DNA from: Gloeophyllum trabeum ATCC 11539
Taxonomy: Eukaryota; Basidiomycota; Agaricomycetes; Gloeophyllales; Gloeophyllaceae
DNA length: 64,000 nt
Reading direction: 5' to 3'
Assembly: GCF_000344685.1 (NCBI RefSeq)
Contig: NW_006920415.1
Span: 1,186,950 to 1,250,949, forward strand
Positions 1-13,082 of the stretch are shown piece after piece. A program made the position numbers and the translations under genes. How positions within the stretch are numbered: the stretch's first letter is position 1; the number at the start of each line of letters is the position of its first letter. The notes beneath the pieces are model-generated. The model ran no database searches and was not told the origin of the DNA. It was given only the letters and a program-made list of their open reading frames with translations.

Positions 1-154
1 AGGAGAGGACGAGGACAAGGACAAGGCTGATCTGATGCACGAGGAGATGAAAGGGAACAAGAGAAGCAGATAGGAAAACACTTGACAAAGCACACAAGTC
101 CTCGAACGCGCTGCCTACTACCGCCTTCCCCATTACTAGATTATTACGTTGCGA

Positions 155-3100
155 TCACTGCCAGTAGGCCTGCTGCTGCCTAGGCTGATATGAGTAGAAG
201 GGGCTCTCCGAGCCGCCCTGCGGATATCCAAGATGACCCTGAGGGAGCTGGCCCTGAGGCTGATGACCTTGCAGCTGCTGGTTCTGCGGCCCAGCAGCAC
301 TCGAGCCAAAGCGGGCGCTGCCATAGAAGCCTCCCTGGCTGGGCTGCTGGACACCGCCGCGACCCTGAGGAGCCTGACCAACTCCCTGGCCAACACCCGT
401 GTCCTTGACTGACGGCGCATACGGCTTGTACGCAGCCTCAGGGGATCCGCCGGTTCTCTGGCCGATCGGCGCGCCGGACGAGGGCGTGTTCTGGCCCAAG
501 CCCATAAGACCCTGCATCCCCTGGCTGCCGTGCGTTCCGTACAACTGCTTGCCATAGTCGTTCGACGGGAGGCCACCACCGACACTCTGGCCGTGACTAT
601 GCTGATGCTGGTGTTGCGTGTGGTGCTGGTACCCAACATCCTCATACGCCGATGAAGGGTGCTGCTGCCCGTACAAGCTCTGCCCGTACGACTGCGGCTG
701 TGCACTCACGGGGGTCTGCTTCGCAGCGGGCGAAGGAGCCGAGCCAGGTCCGGGAGGGCCCGGGGGGAACATCGTGGGGTACTTGACGAACGGCGGGGGC
801 ACGCCGTATCCGTAGTTATTCGGCGCACCGTAGTATTGGTTTCCGTACGGGTAGTAGTAACCGCCCGCCATCGCCGGGTACCCGCTCTGCTGCTGGGGGT
901 TGCTGCCACCCGGCGCGGGCTGAGCAGAGGTCTGCGCCGAGGGACCATGTTGCTGGGCAGGTTGGGCGCCGGACTGCGGCAAGCCCGCAGGGGACGGCTG
1001 CTGCGCCGACAGCCCCTTGACATCGTCGTGGCCCAACGCGCTGCGACCCGCAAAGCCAGAGCCCTGGTACGAATCGTAGAAACCCTATACAAACCAATCA
1101 GCTACGATCTCGCTCGCTCGCACACGTTGAACAACACTAACACTCACCCTGGGGCTCTCACCGTACCCAAAGTCCCCTCCTCCAAACCCAGCCAGGTGAC
1201 TCTGGCCGGGATGCTGAATCTGCTGCGCAAGCCCACCGAACCCTCCATACGGGCTGTCTTGCGCGCCCCCCACGGGCGGCGTGGATGCATGGAAGTACGG
1301 CGCCTCGTGCTGGCGGAAGTATGAGGACGAGTGCCCGGACTGGTGCTGCGACGGGTGGTGCGGGGCGGGCGAATGGTGGTTCTGGGCGGGCTCGACGTGC
1401 GTCGGCAGCCCGTGCTGCGAGTACTGGTTGTGCTGAGCCTGGCTCTGAGCTTGACTCTGGCTGGGAGGAAGTTGCTGCTGCTGCTGCTGCTGCTGCTGAT
1501 GCGCCCCGAGACCCTGCGGAGAGATGCCGGTCTGAAGGGGGAACGGCTGGATCGGCGAAGTGGCCGAAAGGGCAGCCTGAGAGGGCTGGGAGGGGATATG
1601 CTGCGGCTGTGAGATCGAACTGGGGATTGCGTGCTGAGGCTGGGATGGCTGAGCTTGCGGCTGTTGTGCCTGCTGGGGGATAGCCTGCTGGAACAGTGCG
1701 GAGGACGAGACAGAGGGTGGCTGGGGCTGGGGCTGAGGCGGTGAAACAGGCGCCGGCGCAGCGTGCGGCTCCTGCGCGGGTGTCTGCGGGGGCTGGGGCG
1801 GATGCGCGGGCTGCGATGGCTGGGCAGGCTGAATAGGCTCTGGCGCGGGTTCGGCCGCTTTCGCAGGGGCGGGCTCGGGCGCCGGCGCCTCGGGGCTGCC
1901 ATCGAAAACACACCATCAGCATTGGCACTCGTGACACAAGTATCACAAACTCACGCGTCGTCGTCGCCGCCCAAGCTGAGGCTCCCGAACTGCATGCCGA
2001 CCTTCTCGACACCGGAGGCAAAGCTCGTGGGCATAACGACCGCCTGGTCGGTCGTCTTGAACTTGGCCGCGACGCGGTGGTGGTGAGCGCGGCTCTGCAC
2101 GGGCGTCGCGGGCTTCGAAGGGATCTGTTGCGGCTCAGGCTGCTTCGACAGCTGCGCGGGGAGCGCCGAGGGCACCGATGGCTCGGGGGCTGGTGCCGGC
2201 GCTGGTGCAGGAGCGGGGGGTTCCTCCTGCTGGGGTTGTTGCTGCTGCTCTTCCTCCTTGGGCGGAGCGTCCACGACTGTCCAGCCGTCCGGTTCGGCCT
2301 GGGAGGTCGGCCGCTTGGGCTCGTCGTCCCATGTCGGCGCTTGGACTGTTGTGGGCTCTTCCCACCCTTGCTGCTGAAGTATGGGTTCTGGTGCGGGGGC
2401 GGGAGTAGGCTCAGGCTCGGGGGCAGATACTGTTTCAGGGGCGGGGGCGGGGGTGTGCTGAGGTGCAGTAGCAGGGGCAGGGGCTGTGGGCTGAGTAGCG
2501 GAAGCGGGGGTCGGAGCGGGCTGGGGTTGAGGACTGGGTTGTTGTTTAGCACTATAGGGAGTGTCAGGGGTCAGAGATCAATCATTCCAAGACAAGGGAG
2601 ATAGCGTACCGAGCGATTTGTGCCCAGGACATCTTAGTGGTTGCGGGTGTTTTCACGGAGCCCTTAGCTCCCGCCGCAGGCGGCGGGGACTTTACAGACG
2701 GCACAGCAGACCCGTTGGCCGACTCCGCGACCGTAGACGAAGGGGCGGTTCCCCACCCAGCAGTCGACGGCGCAGTCGTCGCAGCCTGGGTGTCCGTCTC
2801 TGTACCCCAGCCATTGGTAGTAGCGGGAGCCTCCTGGCCCTGGGACGACGCCGCGTCGCCCTCGGCAGGGGTCGGCTCGCCCCATCCATTCGCACCGTTT
2901 GCGGTCGGGGCGGCGCTGTCGGCCCAGTCGTTGGACGCCGCAGGGGGTGCAGGCGCCGGGGTGCTCGAGTGGGACCCGTTGGCCTGCCGGTGCCCGCCTC
3001 GCCCGCCGCGCGCTGCACCGCCCCGCCCGCCGCGTCCTCCACCACGTCCGCCTCTGCCGCCCCGCGCGGGGAGCTCTTTTGCGTGGACAGCGGGGCTTGA

Positions 3101-3470
3101 AGGTGCCTTTTTCTCCTTCTTGCGGGTGACGGAGTCCCACTGGACGGCATGGCCTGCGCGAGTACCACGAGGTTACGGAGCGCTCACAAGGCAGAAAAGC
3201 GGAGAGGGAGAGAGATGAGATGCGTACCTTCTGTAATTCGCGTAGCCGCGAGCTCGACGTCTCCATTGACTTCTCCGAGGAGCGAGATGAGGTCTGCAGA
3301 GCGCAGGATGAGTATGAAAATAGAACAGAAGAGAGCGAGGGCGCGGGCGCACCGTCGGTGGACCAAGAAGGGAAGAGTTCTTGCAGCTGCTGTGCTTTGG
3401 CGCGGAATTTTTCGCTGGGGCCGTCTTGGGCGGCAGGGGCTCTGCGGAACTGGGACGATTGGTAGGACAT
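155..3470 (-). CDS. DEF1: RNA polymerase II degradation factor Def1-like protein (CUE domain)
   Basis: Multi-exon minus-strand gene. The first exon starts at 3470 with MSYQSSQFRR and runs into the motif LQELFPSWSTD; after a small intron the reading resumes with DLISLLGEVNGDVELAATRI. Together these form a CUE ubiquitin-binding domain of the Def1 type, followed by a third exon with VQWDSVTRKK, the usual sequence after this domain. Then come an RGG-rich stretch near 3000-3070, a long Pro/Gln/Ala-rich region, a glutamine run near 1480 and a Gln/Gly/Tyr-rich tail ending AYWQ at 155. The family promotes ubiquitin-dependent removal of stalled RNA polymerase II; that role is by homology. Further small introns lie near 2570-2630, 1900-1950 and 1030-1090. 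The ATG at 3527 is in frame, but 3470 gives the N-terminus typical of the family. The CUE identification is strong; boundaries in the repetitive region are approximate. Confidence 0.85.
1473..1498 (-). repeat. CAG/CTG trinucleotide run coding for polyglutamine
   Basis: About eight to nine perfect CTG units on the plus strand (CAG on the coding strand) encode a glutamine run in the Def1-like protein. It is a likely site of length variation between strains. Confidence 0.9.
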
Positions 3471-4025
3471 CTCTGGGCGAGGCCGACTGGGATGAGCGGA
3501 GGGAATGAAACCGGTGGTTACTTGCAAGCAGACGCGACACGCGCGATGTCACCGCTTCCGGCGGAGCTCAAATTTCACTGCCGGGCTGCTGCAGGCTGCG
3601 AGTCGTGTGCACGGTATTCTACTCTTGTTTCACGCCGGCTTAGGCCTTGTGTCTCACTGACTGCGACGCGTCTGAGACGCCTGGAAAAAATGGGCCGAAA
3701 AACCATCGAAAAATGCTGGAAAACCAAACAGACGAGGTGGCAAAGGCGTCATTGCCGTTTATGGGAATTCCCGAGGCGAAGCCCCCGACACCCTTCGCTG
3801 GGGTAAACAGAACAGCATGCATAGACGGTCCAGTAAGTGGGAAGCGTGCTAGTTAGTAGCGATAGGGACTGTGCCACTAGAGTATAGCGCATATATCCCA
3901 CATATGCTGTGTGCGCGAGCAGCCACGAGAATGACGGAAATCACAAGTGCAGTGTCCCAGTCGGGTGCTGTAGCTTTCCTCCTCCGTCGCCGTCCACTCT
4001 CCCTCCGCAGGCTGTCCAGCACGTC

Positions 4026-6547
4026 ATGCACAGCTCTGCTATTGCAGGCCCCTCTCGCTCACCTGGCATAATGTCTGCTGCAAAGAAGCCCAAACCGCCC
4101 AACCTGACAATAGGCATCGCAAATAGGCCGGTAGCAACGAACACTGTCATTGAATTCGAGTCCCCCATTGATCTCGACGGCGACGACGACCACCTCACGC
4201 TCTCGTCGCCCTCGTCGGCGTCCTCTGGCTCGCCCATCGCGTCGTCGCTGAACCTGACCGACTCCGACGCGACCTCGGACGACCTGTCGAAGGACCTGGC
4301 CGTGCTCGAGGAGCTCCGCAAGAGCGTCCGCAAGAACCTGCGCCTGCGCCCCATCCGCTCTGCGCAGAACCTCAAGCTCGCGCAGCCATCACCCCACCGC
4401 CCCTTCGAGCCGCCGTCACGGGCGTGGTCCGAGCTCAGCGACCTGTCCATCACCAGCCCCGCGTCCAGCAGCGCCAGCGTCACATCACCTAGTGTATACT
4501 ACACCCCCAGCTCCGAGCCGCGCTACTCCCCCCTCAGCAGCAGTGCCCGTTTCTATACCGCAGATGCGCTCTCTCCTGAGCCCCCGCGTCTCCCCTCTCC
4601 GACCCCTCCGGACGGACTCGACCCGAGCTCCCTCTTCTCGCGCCTCACAGCCTCTGCCCGCCCGTTGCTAATCGACACCAGACCTGCCGCGTCCTACCTC
4701 ACCTCTCGCCTCCGCCATAGCATCAACATCGCCATCCCCTCCCTCATCCTGAAACGCTGCCGCAAGCCGACCGGCGGGTTTCAGTCCCTCGACGCGCTGC
4801 GCCAGTTCATCACCACCGAGGACGGCAAGGAGACCTGGGACGAGCTCATGGGCCCCGACGGCGACTGGGACGGCGACGTCATCGTCTACGACGACGAGAT
4901 GGACCCGAAGGCCCGCGACAGCGCCAACTCGACCGCCTGGGCGCTTCTCGCAGTCCTTGCTCCCCTGCTCGAGCAGGGCAGTGTGAGCTATGTCAGAGGC
5001 GGGCTGGCGGCTGCGCGTCGACACCCGGACCTACGGTATCTTATCGTATCAGGAGATGCTGATGACGCGCTCCGCGCACCGGACGACCCCTCTAAGAAAG
5101 GCCACGGCCTATTTCAGCTGGACACCCAGTCCGCGCTGCGCTCCAAAGCCCTCCCCGAGATCGAGCACCTGTCCTGCTCGCCCCCCGCCTCGCCCAGCGC
5201 CGGCATGCCGTCCGTCATGAGCTCGCGCAGCCTCCTCCACGACGCCACCCCCTCGCCGCCCCCCTCCCAGTCCGTCTTCCGCCGCCCACCGCCCCCGCGC
5301 AGGCCCAGTGTGCCCCAGCTTGGCAAGCTCGACACCAAGTCCGCAGAGCGCCTCAAGGAGAACCTGCCGAAGCTGCAGATCCGCAACCTTCCCGTGAAGG
5401 CGAACACCCTCGCCGCACCCCCCTCCGCTACCCTCCGCCCCCATTCTCCCTCACATCTCAACATATACGCGTCCAACTATTCTCCGCCGGGGTCCGCGCG
5501 CTGGCTGCCCTCGTCCCCGGGCTTGAATGGCTCGAGCGAGTATCTCCCACCACCGTCCCCATCCTTTTACTCTTCTCGCTCCAGTACCCCCCGCACCCCG
5601 GGCACGCCCATGCCCCGCTCAGCCTCTACTGCCCGCCCCGACACAAGCCAGCCACCAACGACGGAAGAGCCGTTCCCCGTGTTTACAGTGTCTACGATTC
5701 TCCCAGGTTTCCTGTACCTCGGGCCGGAGCTGACCGAGGAGGAGCATGTGCAGGAGCTCAAAAAGCTTGGAGTCACGCGAATATTGAATATCGCGGAAGA
5801 GTGCGACGATAACTTGGGGCTACATCTGCGGGAGAAATTTGAAAAGTATATCCGAATACCCATGCGCGATACCGTCGAGGAGGACAACATCACGCGCGGC
5901 GTGCGCGAAGTTTGCGAGTACCTCGGTATGCCTAGTATATTATCACGAAAGACAATCACTTACCCTGCACCTCAGACGATGCGCGACTGCACTCGGCGCC
6001 TACATACGTCCACTGCAAAGCGGGCAAATCCCGCTCCGTGACCGCCGTCATGGCCTACCTCATCCACGCGAACCACTGGACGCTCTCGCGCGCCTACACC
6101 TTCGTCGTCGAGCGGCGCAAGGGCATCTCGCCCAACATCGGCTTCGTCTCCGAGCTCATGACCTTCGAGGAGCAGGAGCTCGGCACCAAGTCCATGGGCG
6201 TGATCAAGTCCGCCGCGTCGACGCCCGCCGAGCACGACGTGGAGGCGGACGCGGGCGGCGGAGGGGGCATGGGCATGAACGGCAACTACGGCGTCGCCGT
6301 CGCGAACCGACGGCAGGGCCCGCAGCGCGAGAGCCTCCCGCCGGCGTTCATGGGCCCCAACGGCGACATCCCGCATCTCATGTCCGCGGACGGCGTGGCG
6401 CGGGTCGGCGACTCGGGCCAGGAGATGGAGATCAAAGATTCGAGCGGGAGGTACAGGCACGCCCGCCGCGCACCCGTGGACGAGAACACGCTACAGCCTC
6501 TGCGGCGGGTCAGCAAGGCGGGTCTGGAGAGTTCGGTCTATTCATAG
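4026..6547 (+). CDS. Rhodanese-like plus dual-specificity protein phosphatase (MAP kinase phosphatase type)
   Basis: Two exons, 4026-5925 and 5976-6547, joined across a 50-bp intron, give 823 residues. A disordered Ser/Pro-rich start is followed by a rhodanese-like domain (about residues 200-330) with the LLIDTRPAASYLTSR strand and helix. The position of the rhodanese catalytic Cys reads VYDDEMD, so this domain should be inactive and act in docking, as in MAP kinase phosphatases. After a second disordered region the catalytic domain begins near residue 549 (VSTILPGFLYLGP). It carries the signature HCKAGKSRS at about residue 645, a Cys-x5-Arg phosphatase loop. The likely substrates are phospho-Ser/Thr/Tyr of MAP kinases, which is an inference from the architecture. 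In-frame ATGs also exist at 3909 and 4071. I chose 4026 because a CT-rich tract lies just upstream; 4071 is nearly as good. Confidence 0.85.
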
Positions 6548-6910
6548 GGTTCAAGCTGTGGGTTCGTTGCGGCAAATTGAATTGTCTCCCGATGGTCATG
6601 GACAGACTTTTATTTAATGGTATAATTCTAGAATTATTACTCTTTATTGCCAGACAGAATTGTTGTCGCTCCATTCCTTTGGTCAAACGCTCAGTCGGTC
6701 TTTTGGGCTCGCTCTCATCTCTCTCTCTCATTCTCTTTTCTTCATCAACTTGTTCCCGCAGGGCATACCCAATCGAGTAACCATTTGTATAGCACACACC
6801 AGGCATTATAAAAGTACCATCATCATTTCGTTCTGGTTCATTGCAAGGCACTACGATGGACTCGGCCGCTGTTATGCTAGTCCCAGATCTCCCACTCCGA
6901 ACCTCGACAA

Positions 6911-9850
6911 TCACAAGCCTCCGAAAGCTATCCGACCGTCAATCACGGTGGCTGCGACTCGAGTGGTCAAGATCTCGTGGACCGGTACCGACATGATGTC
7001 CTTGTTTAGAACGACAAAATCGGCCTTCTTCCCCGGTGCCAATGACCCGATGTCATGCTCCGCGAATGAGGCGTACGCGGCATCGAGCGTCATGCCTTTC
7101 AGCGCTTGCGCTCGGGTTAACCGTTCCTTTGCAAACCTGCGAGACGGACATTAGTTCTTCCCCGGGCATGCGTAACAGCCATAATTGCTAAGACGATACG
7201 CCCATCAGACACTCACCATCCGTTCTCTCCGTGGGGGCTCCTGCCCGAGCGGTCCAGCCTGGAGACAGCGGCGTAGAAACCTAACAAAGGGTTGATACTC
7301 TCGACAGGAAAGTCGGAGCCTAGTGGCAGTACGCCTTCGGGAGAGTTCCTATAGATAATGTTAGTATAGATGGATGCCGGTGGTGTACGCTCCGGAGTGT
7401 GATGCTAAATGAATTTCGATTCCGATACGAACCGGAGCAGCGTTTGATATGCGTAGGCACCCTTGATCCGTTCAGGGCCCTGAATGTGAGATGCATTAGG
7501 CTGCCCTACAAATGACACAGCCATCTGTTGAAATGGCTAGTACGTACCAATCGACTTTCAGCGTACCACATATCGCTTGTCCTATAACAATGGGAGATCA
7601 ACTAGCAAGCCCGCATCACGGATGGAATGTCACGAACGCATGCGTAGGCTGGACGCTAGCAATAACTGATAGTAATGTTAGAACGAACCAACTTAGATGA
7701 TAGCGAAATGCAAGTACTGCATTCAGCAAACGAGACATCAGGCCATCAACTGACCTCCTAATTTTCCTGTCCGCTCGAGGTCACTTGATTGCATGATCTG
7801 TGCATGCTCGATCCTAGGTCTGCGAACACTGGCATTGCCCTGCGCATCTCGCAACACCTCTTCAAAAATGTCCAGTGCAATCTTGTTAGCACGATCACCT
7901 ATGCAATGGATGTTCTATTCCTTTCGATCAGATGCATATGGGATCAAGGAAAAAGCCCATGCTGACTACTTGCCACCCCTGCTCCCACGCGTTCTTGACG
8001 TCGCGCCGCATCTCTTGCGGATCAATACGCAGGAGCCCGCTGGTGTCGGGCTTGTCAGAGTACGGCTCTATCAATGCTGCTCCCCAAGAGCCTAAGGCTC
8101 CTGCGGGCCGTTATTGTCAGCTACCAGGTAAAGCAGCTTGATAACAGATGACATAGAGACAGTGACATGGTATCGCTCACGTCCAGGGAAGATGCCGTAG
8201 TCATCAGAATAGCAGTCGCGGCGCGGCGCGGCACAGGCGTCGGACCTCAGGAATACAAGGCAGAGCACTCACCGTCCATGAACATCTTGATGCCCCTGAC
8301 ATTCAGCCTTCCTTCCTTTCCAAAATTCTCCCGGCGTTGCATTTTCAGTTGTGCGTTTTCGAGCATGCCCATTATGTACAGACGCATCTGATACATGTAA
8401 TATTGGCCTGATGCCACGAAATCGCAAGAAAGTGCTTACTGGTAAACGGCCTTGCTCCGCCAGGCTAAGCACGACAAGTTAAGACTCTGTCATCACACTG
8501 GGGAGACAGCTAAAAAGATCGGCAGATGCTCACTGCTCATAGAATCTGACGACTCGGGCGTCGTTACCAGCGTCATGAATGCTGGTAAGGCCCACGGATA
8601 ATCCATCCTAAGCCAGGGTTACATCGAATATGCGGAGCAGTACTTTCGCCACCCGAGGGCACGCACCTGCATAGCTCTGTCAAAGTACTCCAACATGACT
8701 GCATCCGATCGAGGAGGCGAAGGGATAAGGGACATGGCATTGTCAACAAATACACCTATCCGCCAGTAAAGTAGGTGCATTATTGATATTATTGATACTT
8801 TTGGAGAAGTGAGCTCCTACCTGTTGGGTCCCCCTCACGGTCTCGAATAATCTCCCCGCCGTCGACGCGTTCGGGTAAGCCACCCATAATATCTAGTACC
8901 CTCTCGGACACCCACGTCGCGTGCACGTCTACGCGAGCGATGCTGATAGGACGGCCTTGCAGCAATGGCGTATCAAGATCTTTCTATATTGTACCGCCAT
9001 GGGATGAGATTTGCACAAGCTTCCTCGAGCCAGGTAGGGAGAGTCTGGTCACGTACGGCCATAGGAAAGCCTCCCCGCCAATCCTTCCACAAGTTCTGGT
9101 CCCAGCCCATGCCCTCTATCCATTTTGAAGTATCATTAAGCACGTCGGGATGGGCCAAGACGTAAGATTCAAGTATATCAATGATATCTAGATGAACGTT
9201 AGTTGGTACGTGCATCCGAGCCTTTGAACAGCCTGGACGGACGACACGTCGTATGTACTGACACCTACCCTGTAGCGATCTGGCTCCATCCAGTTGAAGT
9301 TGCATTTTAAACCCATATTCCAGTATATGTGCATGAGGATCTAACGCGTTGCGTTCTTATCTGAGTTTCAACGCCGCGTAAAACGTCGAGATCACACCTG
9401 CCAACCCGGGCACTACTATGTGACCTTTGGGAACTTCGAGAACGGCCAATGAAGCTTCGTCTCCGGGTGCGTGCACCAGACTGAGAGCAGCCCAGGACTC
9501 ACGTACCTTGTCTTCAGCGTAATCTGTCCATGAAAGCGTCTCCAAACTAACGATGACAGCGAACCTTTGTCACCAGCGTCCATAATCTTGTCTCCTTGCA
9601 CCAGAAGGCATTCGACTTGCGGATTACTCTCGTCCACCGTATAGATTGTGCCCTTGCCCCTACTCGCACATAACGCATAACTCTGAGGTAGCTGCGTGAC
9701 CAGACCTTTTCTCCATCCTGAGACAATATACAAAGCGAAAGCAGCAGCGACTGCAGTCAGAAAAGTAGGCCACTTCGGGTTGAAATAACTGTATGCTGAA
9801 GGACGAGAACCAGGAACAGCGAGCTTGACATCTTTCGAGCTGCTAGACAT
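6911..9850 (-). CDS. Membrane-anchored amidohydrolase (amidohydrolase 3, YtcJ-like)
   Basis: Minus-strand gene of about a dozen exons; all joins keep frame by eye. The N-terminus has a single hydrophobic segment (FLTAVAAAFALYIVS, about residues 31-45). The chain then shows LPQSYALCASRGKGTIYTVD, the strand HIVVPGLA, and after an intron DPHAHILEYGF, the metal-binding HxH motif. Later come KWIEGMGWDQ, GRPISIARVDVHATW, VGLTSIHDAGNDA, NIHCIGDRAN, PRIEHAQIM, LGSDFPVESINPL and the C-terminal GKKADFVVLNKDI. These are the expected blocks of the YtcJ branch of metal-dependent amidohydrolases. The enzyme should hydrolyse an amide or cyclic C-N bond of unknown substrate, probably facing a membrane compartment. 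It shares a 178-bp promoter region with the divergent gene at 10029. No lesion is visible. Confidence 0.85.
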
Positions 9851-10028
9851 TGTGGCACCGCATAAGTATCCGGCTTGACGCGTGACGTACCGCGTTTACA
9901 CCGGCAAGCTCCGAAGCGCCGACTGAATCTCATCTCGAACCACACCCACTGCCAACGGGGACAACGACGACGGCGCCTCTGCCGAAATTCTGCTATATCC
10001 CTGCCCGAGCCTTTGCGTATGGGTTACA
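9851..10028. promoter_or_regulatory. Short divergent intergenic region
   Basis: 178 bp separate the start codons of the amidohydrolase (-) and the TAF-like gene (+), so both promoters must lie here or overlap. No clear TATA box was seen. Confidence 0.5.
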
Positions 10029-11821
10029 ATGGATGTTAGCACTCACAAGCTGCTAGAGTCGGCCACAATCCGGACTCTGCACGGGCAGAATTTCTCGCGA
10101 TCCTCGACCGAGGCGACCCATGTTCTGACGGATCTGCTTTCGCGTTACCTGACTGTTTTGTCGCAGTCGTGCAAGAAGTATGCAGAGCAAGCCGGGAGGC
10201 TGAATCTAACTGTGCGCGATGCGGGGTGTGCTCTTGAGGAGATGGGGACAAGCATCGAAGAACTACGTGATTATTGTGGCTCGGAAGGTAAGGAGCTAGG
10301 GAGATATGGGGTACAGACGAGGAATAGACTTGAAGATTTGAAGGAATACAAGGGTCAGTCGAGCTGGGCTCATCTACCCCTCGCTTTCCTCTTACACCAT
10401 CCTAGCTGTTCTGTCCGAGGGGCTCCGGCAAGAGTACGATGCCATACCTTTGGTGTATGCGCCCGTTCCAGAGGGACTGTCGTTGTCGGAAGGGGAATCA
10501 GAAGAGCTTGACGAGGAGTCCGCGGAATCCGGTGACGAACAAGTAACACCCGAGGCGCAGGTGAATCCTGTCCTGAACGAAGACGAGACTGAGGCGACGC
10601 AAAAGGACGAGAGCCTATCAGCACCCAGTGGTCCGAGAAGGCCATCGTCACCACCGTTACCGCTTTCACCAGTTTCGAATCCGGCGTCTCCTCCAGCTAG
10701 GAAGAGACAAAGGATGATGGATTGGGACCCACCTGAATATGTTCCTGATTTCCTTCCTCCATTTCCTGGCGAACTTCATCCACCCTCCAGAGAACCATCA
10801 CCTCGTCCGGCGGCGGAATCAGCGACAGCTGGAGCTGAGCCACTCCCCACACCCCTCACCCAGCCTCTTACCTCCGCCTCTTCTTCCGATTATCTTACCC
10901 CCGTACCGTATTCTGAATCATCACTCTCGTCTGTGCCGGAATGGCACCTGCCGAAACCACCATCGTCTCCGGGACTTGAGACGTCCCATTCGAGACCATT
11001 CGTCCTTCCGACTCCGCAAATACAACCAACGCTGCTCGCAGCGTATCATCATATCCTTACGCACCCTCCCCCGCCCACAACAGGCGGCGGGAATCCGAGT
11101 AAACACAAGGTCGCCCTGGCCCTCATTGCAGAAAACCAGCGGCGCCCGCGGTGGGACCCGCCAGACACCTTGTACGCTAGCGTACAGCCATGCCCGCCCC
11201 GTGTTGCGGCCATTATGCCCACCTATCCTGTACCCATCAACGCGCCGCCCACGCCAACAGAAGGCAAGGGTGACAAGACTCCTGACCCGAATAAGGAGAA
11301 GAAGTCGGGTCTCCCTTCTGCCCCACCGAAGCCTGTCGCGCCGACCGAACGCATTGCGCCCATGATCAGCCAACAGTCCTCACGTATCCCAGAGTTGGCT
11401 AGGCAGATCCTGCCGGTAAGTCACCAGTGTCTCAAGTAGGGAGAAGCTTATTCAAATGAATGAGCAGAGTTCCGTGTATACACGGACGACGCGGCTGACT
11501 CACCCTCCTGTGCTCATGAAAGGCACTCAGAAGCTTACCTATGGGCCTGGTATGAACGCGCCTTGGAATTCTATGGCGGCGCCAACCCCAGCCGGCGGCA
11601 AAGCGAAGGACAAGGACAAAGATAAGGAGCCAGAGGAGAAAGACGAGGCGCCCAAGGTATTGCCGGACGCGCGTTTCTATGCGACGTGGGATTACGAGCC
11701 GAAAGTGTTCTGGGACCCAATACGAGGGATACCGAAGAGAGCTCGGCAGGGAAGCATCCAGGTCGGCGGCAGCAATGCACATGGTGGATCGAGGGGTACC
11801 AAACGAGCCCATGGAGATTAG
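10029..11821 (+). CDS. TFIID subunit, TAF3/TAF8-like (bromodomain-associated histone fold)
   Basis: Exons 10029-10353, 10406-11415 and 11468-11821 give 562 residues. The first about 85 residues form a histone-fold of the bromodomain-associated (BTP) type: a helix with LLESATIRTLHGQNF, then TEATHVLTDLLSRYLTVLSQ and a long helix with KYAEQAGRLNLTVRDAGCAL. In the middle stands PPEYVPDFLPPFP, the short signature that follows the histone fold in TAF8/TAF3 proteins. The remainder is disordered, Pro/Ser-rich, with a Lys/Asp/Glu-rich stretch near the C-terminus. The family pairs with TAF10 in TFIID and works in RNA polymerase II initiation. I cannot decide between TAF3 and TAF8 from sequence alone; an SPT7-like role is less likely because no bromodomain is present. 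Confidence 0.7.
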
Positions 11822-12253
11822 CTTACTTGTACTATTACACGTTGTCGCGCACTAGTTTTGTGTTTGCTTTCTGGTTTTCCAGTCGAGAATCTGTTCACCA
11901 CCACGAAGAACATGATAGTTCGATCGAAAGGCGCGGAAGAGGGACACAGCCACTCATGCAGGCCCATAGAGCGCGGAAATTGCCACAAACTCAACTCTAA
12001 TGGCTTCTAAGATCCAAAACATCGTAGCGAACTTCGACAACATCACTGTATCTGACATAAACTAGCGCAATACATGATATGAATCAAAGCCCAATAGGAG
12101 TACATGCACACGTCGCGCATCACACAGAAGGAAGGTAGCACGATAAAGACAGAACGACCAGCCGAGATATCGATGACAAGAGAAATGCTGCTCGAATGAC
12201 ATCATAAGGACATGCCTTCATAGGAAGTGTATCCAGCGTTACTCACCAGATAT

Positions 12254-13082
12254 TTACGATCCCTTCGGGGCTTCCTTGAAAGAGATGGCCTATGACATAA
12301 CGTTCAGTGAGGAGCTTTGCGAATGAGCGGTGTTGTATACTCACCGCTTCCTCTCCCATAGCAGAAACGATCGTAACCAAGAGATCAGAACCCTCGTCGA
12401 ACGCGGCCTGGATCTGCTTGCCCAATTCACCCTCAGGCACACGGACGTCGTCCTTGGGAGTACCGTCCTGGGTCATGAGGTTCAGGAAACCATCGTCAAT
12501 GTTGACCTACACCAGAATCGGTCATTATGGAACAAAGACCGAGGTGGCTATAATCATGCGTACGAGCTGGTACTCGGTCCGGCTAACGTTGGGAACGTCC
12601 ATGTTGTGGGTGGAGGGACAGATATCCTCCTGTTACAGCACAAGCCAGTCAGAAAACGTCTACTAGGGGTGTTAAAATCTTATTCTGACCATCTTCTTCC
12701 CGTTGAATATCTGAGGAATTCAAGGCTAAGTTTTGTCGCTCTATGACTGCAAATTTCTGACACTCACATCAATCGCAACCAAGTGCACCTTGGCGTGACC
12801 GTGCTTGCCTGTCTTCGAGGTGGACATTTCCACGATTTTGCAGGGACGGCCTATCTCGCGCACATAAGATCGTGGGTCCGCAAATCACTTCATATTGCCC
12901 TTAAACGCACCTTTTATTACAACGTGCCCGTTCTTACGGAGAGCCGAGCATTGCATGGGGTAGGTGAGCGAGGCGCCAGCAGAGGCCTGACGAACAGAGA
13001 TGAGCCGCTAGCCCCGAGATCAACGCGAAGACGACAAACAGACCTGCTCGAAAGTGTGGTTGTGCTGCTCATCGTCGGACAT
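12254..13082 (-). CDS. eIF5A: Translation factor eIF5A
   Basis: Minus-strand gene of seven small exons, with the start at 13082 ([13 protein letters not shown]) and the end at 12254 (KEAPKGS). The exons assemble into a normal-length protein of about 159 residues. The N-terminal SH3-like domain contains [14 protein letters not shown] and the loop [12 protein letters not shown]. The second lysine of that loop is the conserved residue modified to hypusine. The C-terminal OB-fold part reads [17 protein letters not shown] and [13 protein letters not shown]. eIF5A helps ribosomes pass difficult peptide bonds and aids termination. Gene density of introns (six in about 830 bp) is high. The gene ends towards the TAF-like gene and starts back to back with the LIM gene. 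Confidence 0.95.

Noticed and set aside
1158..2552. Pro/Arg-rich minus frame of 464 residues
   Set aside because: Shadow of the Def1-like gene in another frame; the composition is a product of the Gln/Pro codon bias.
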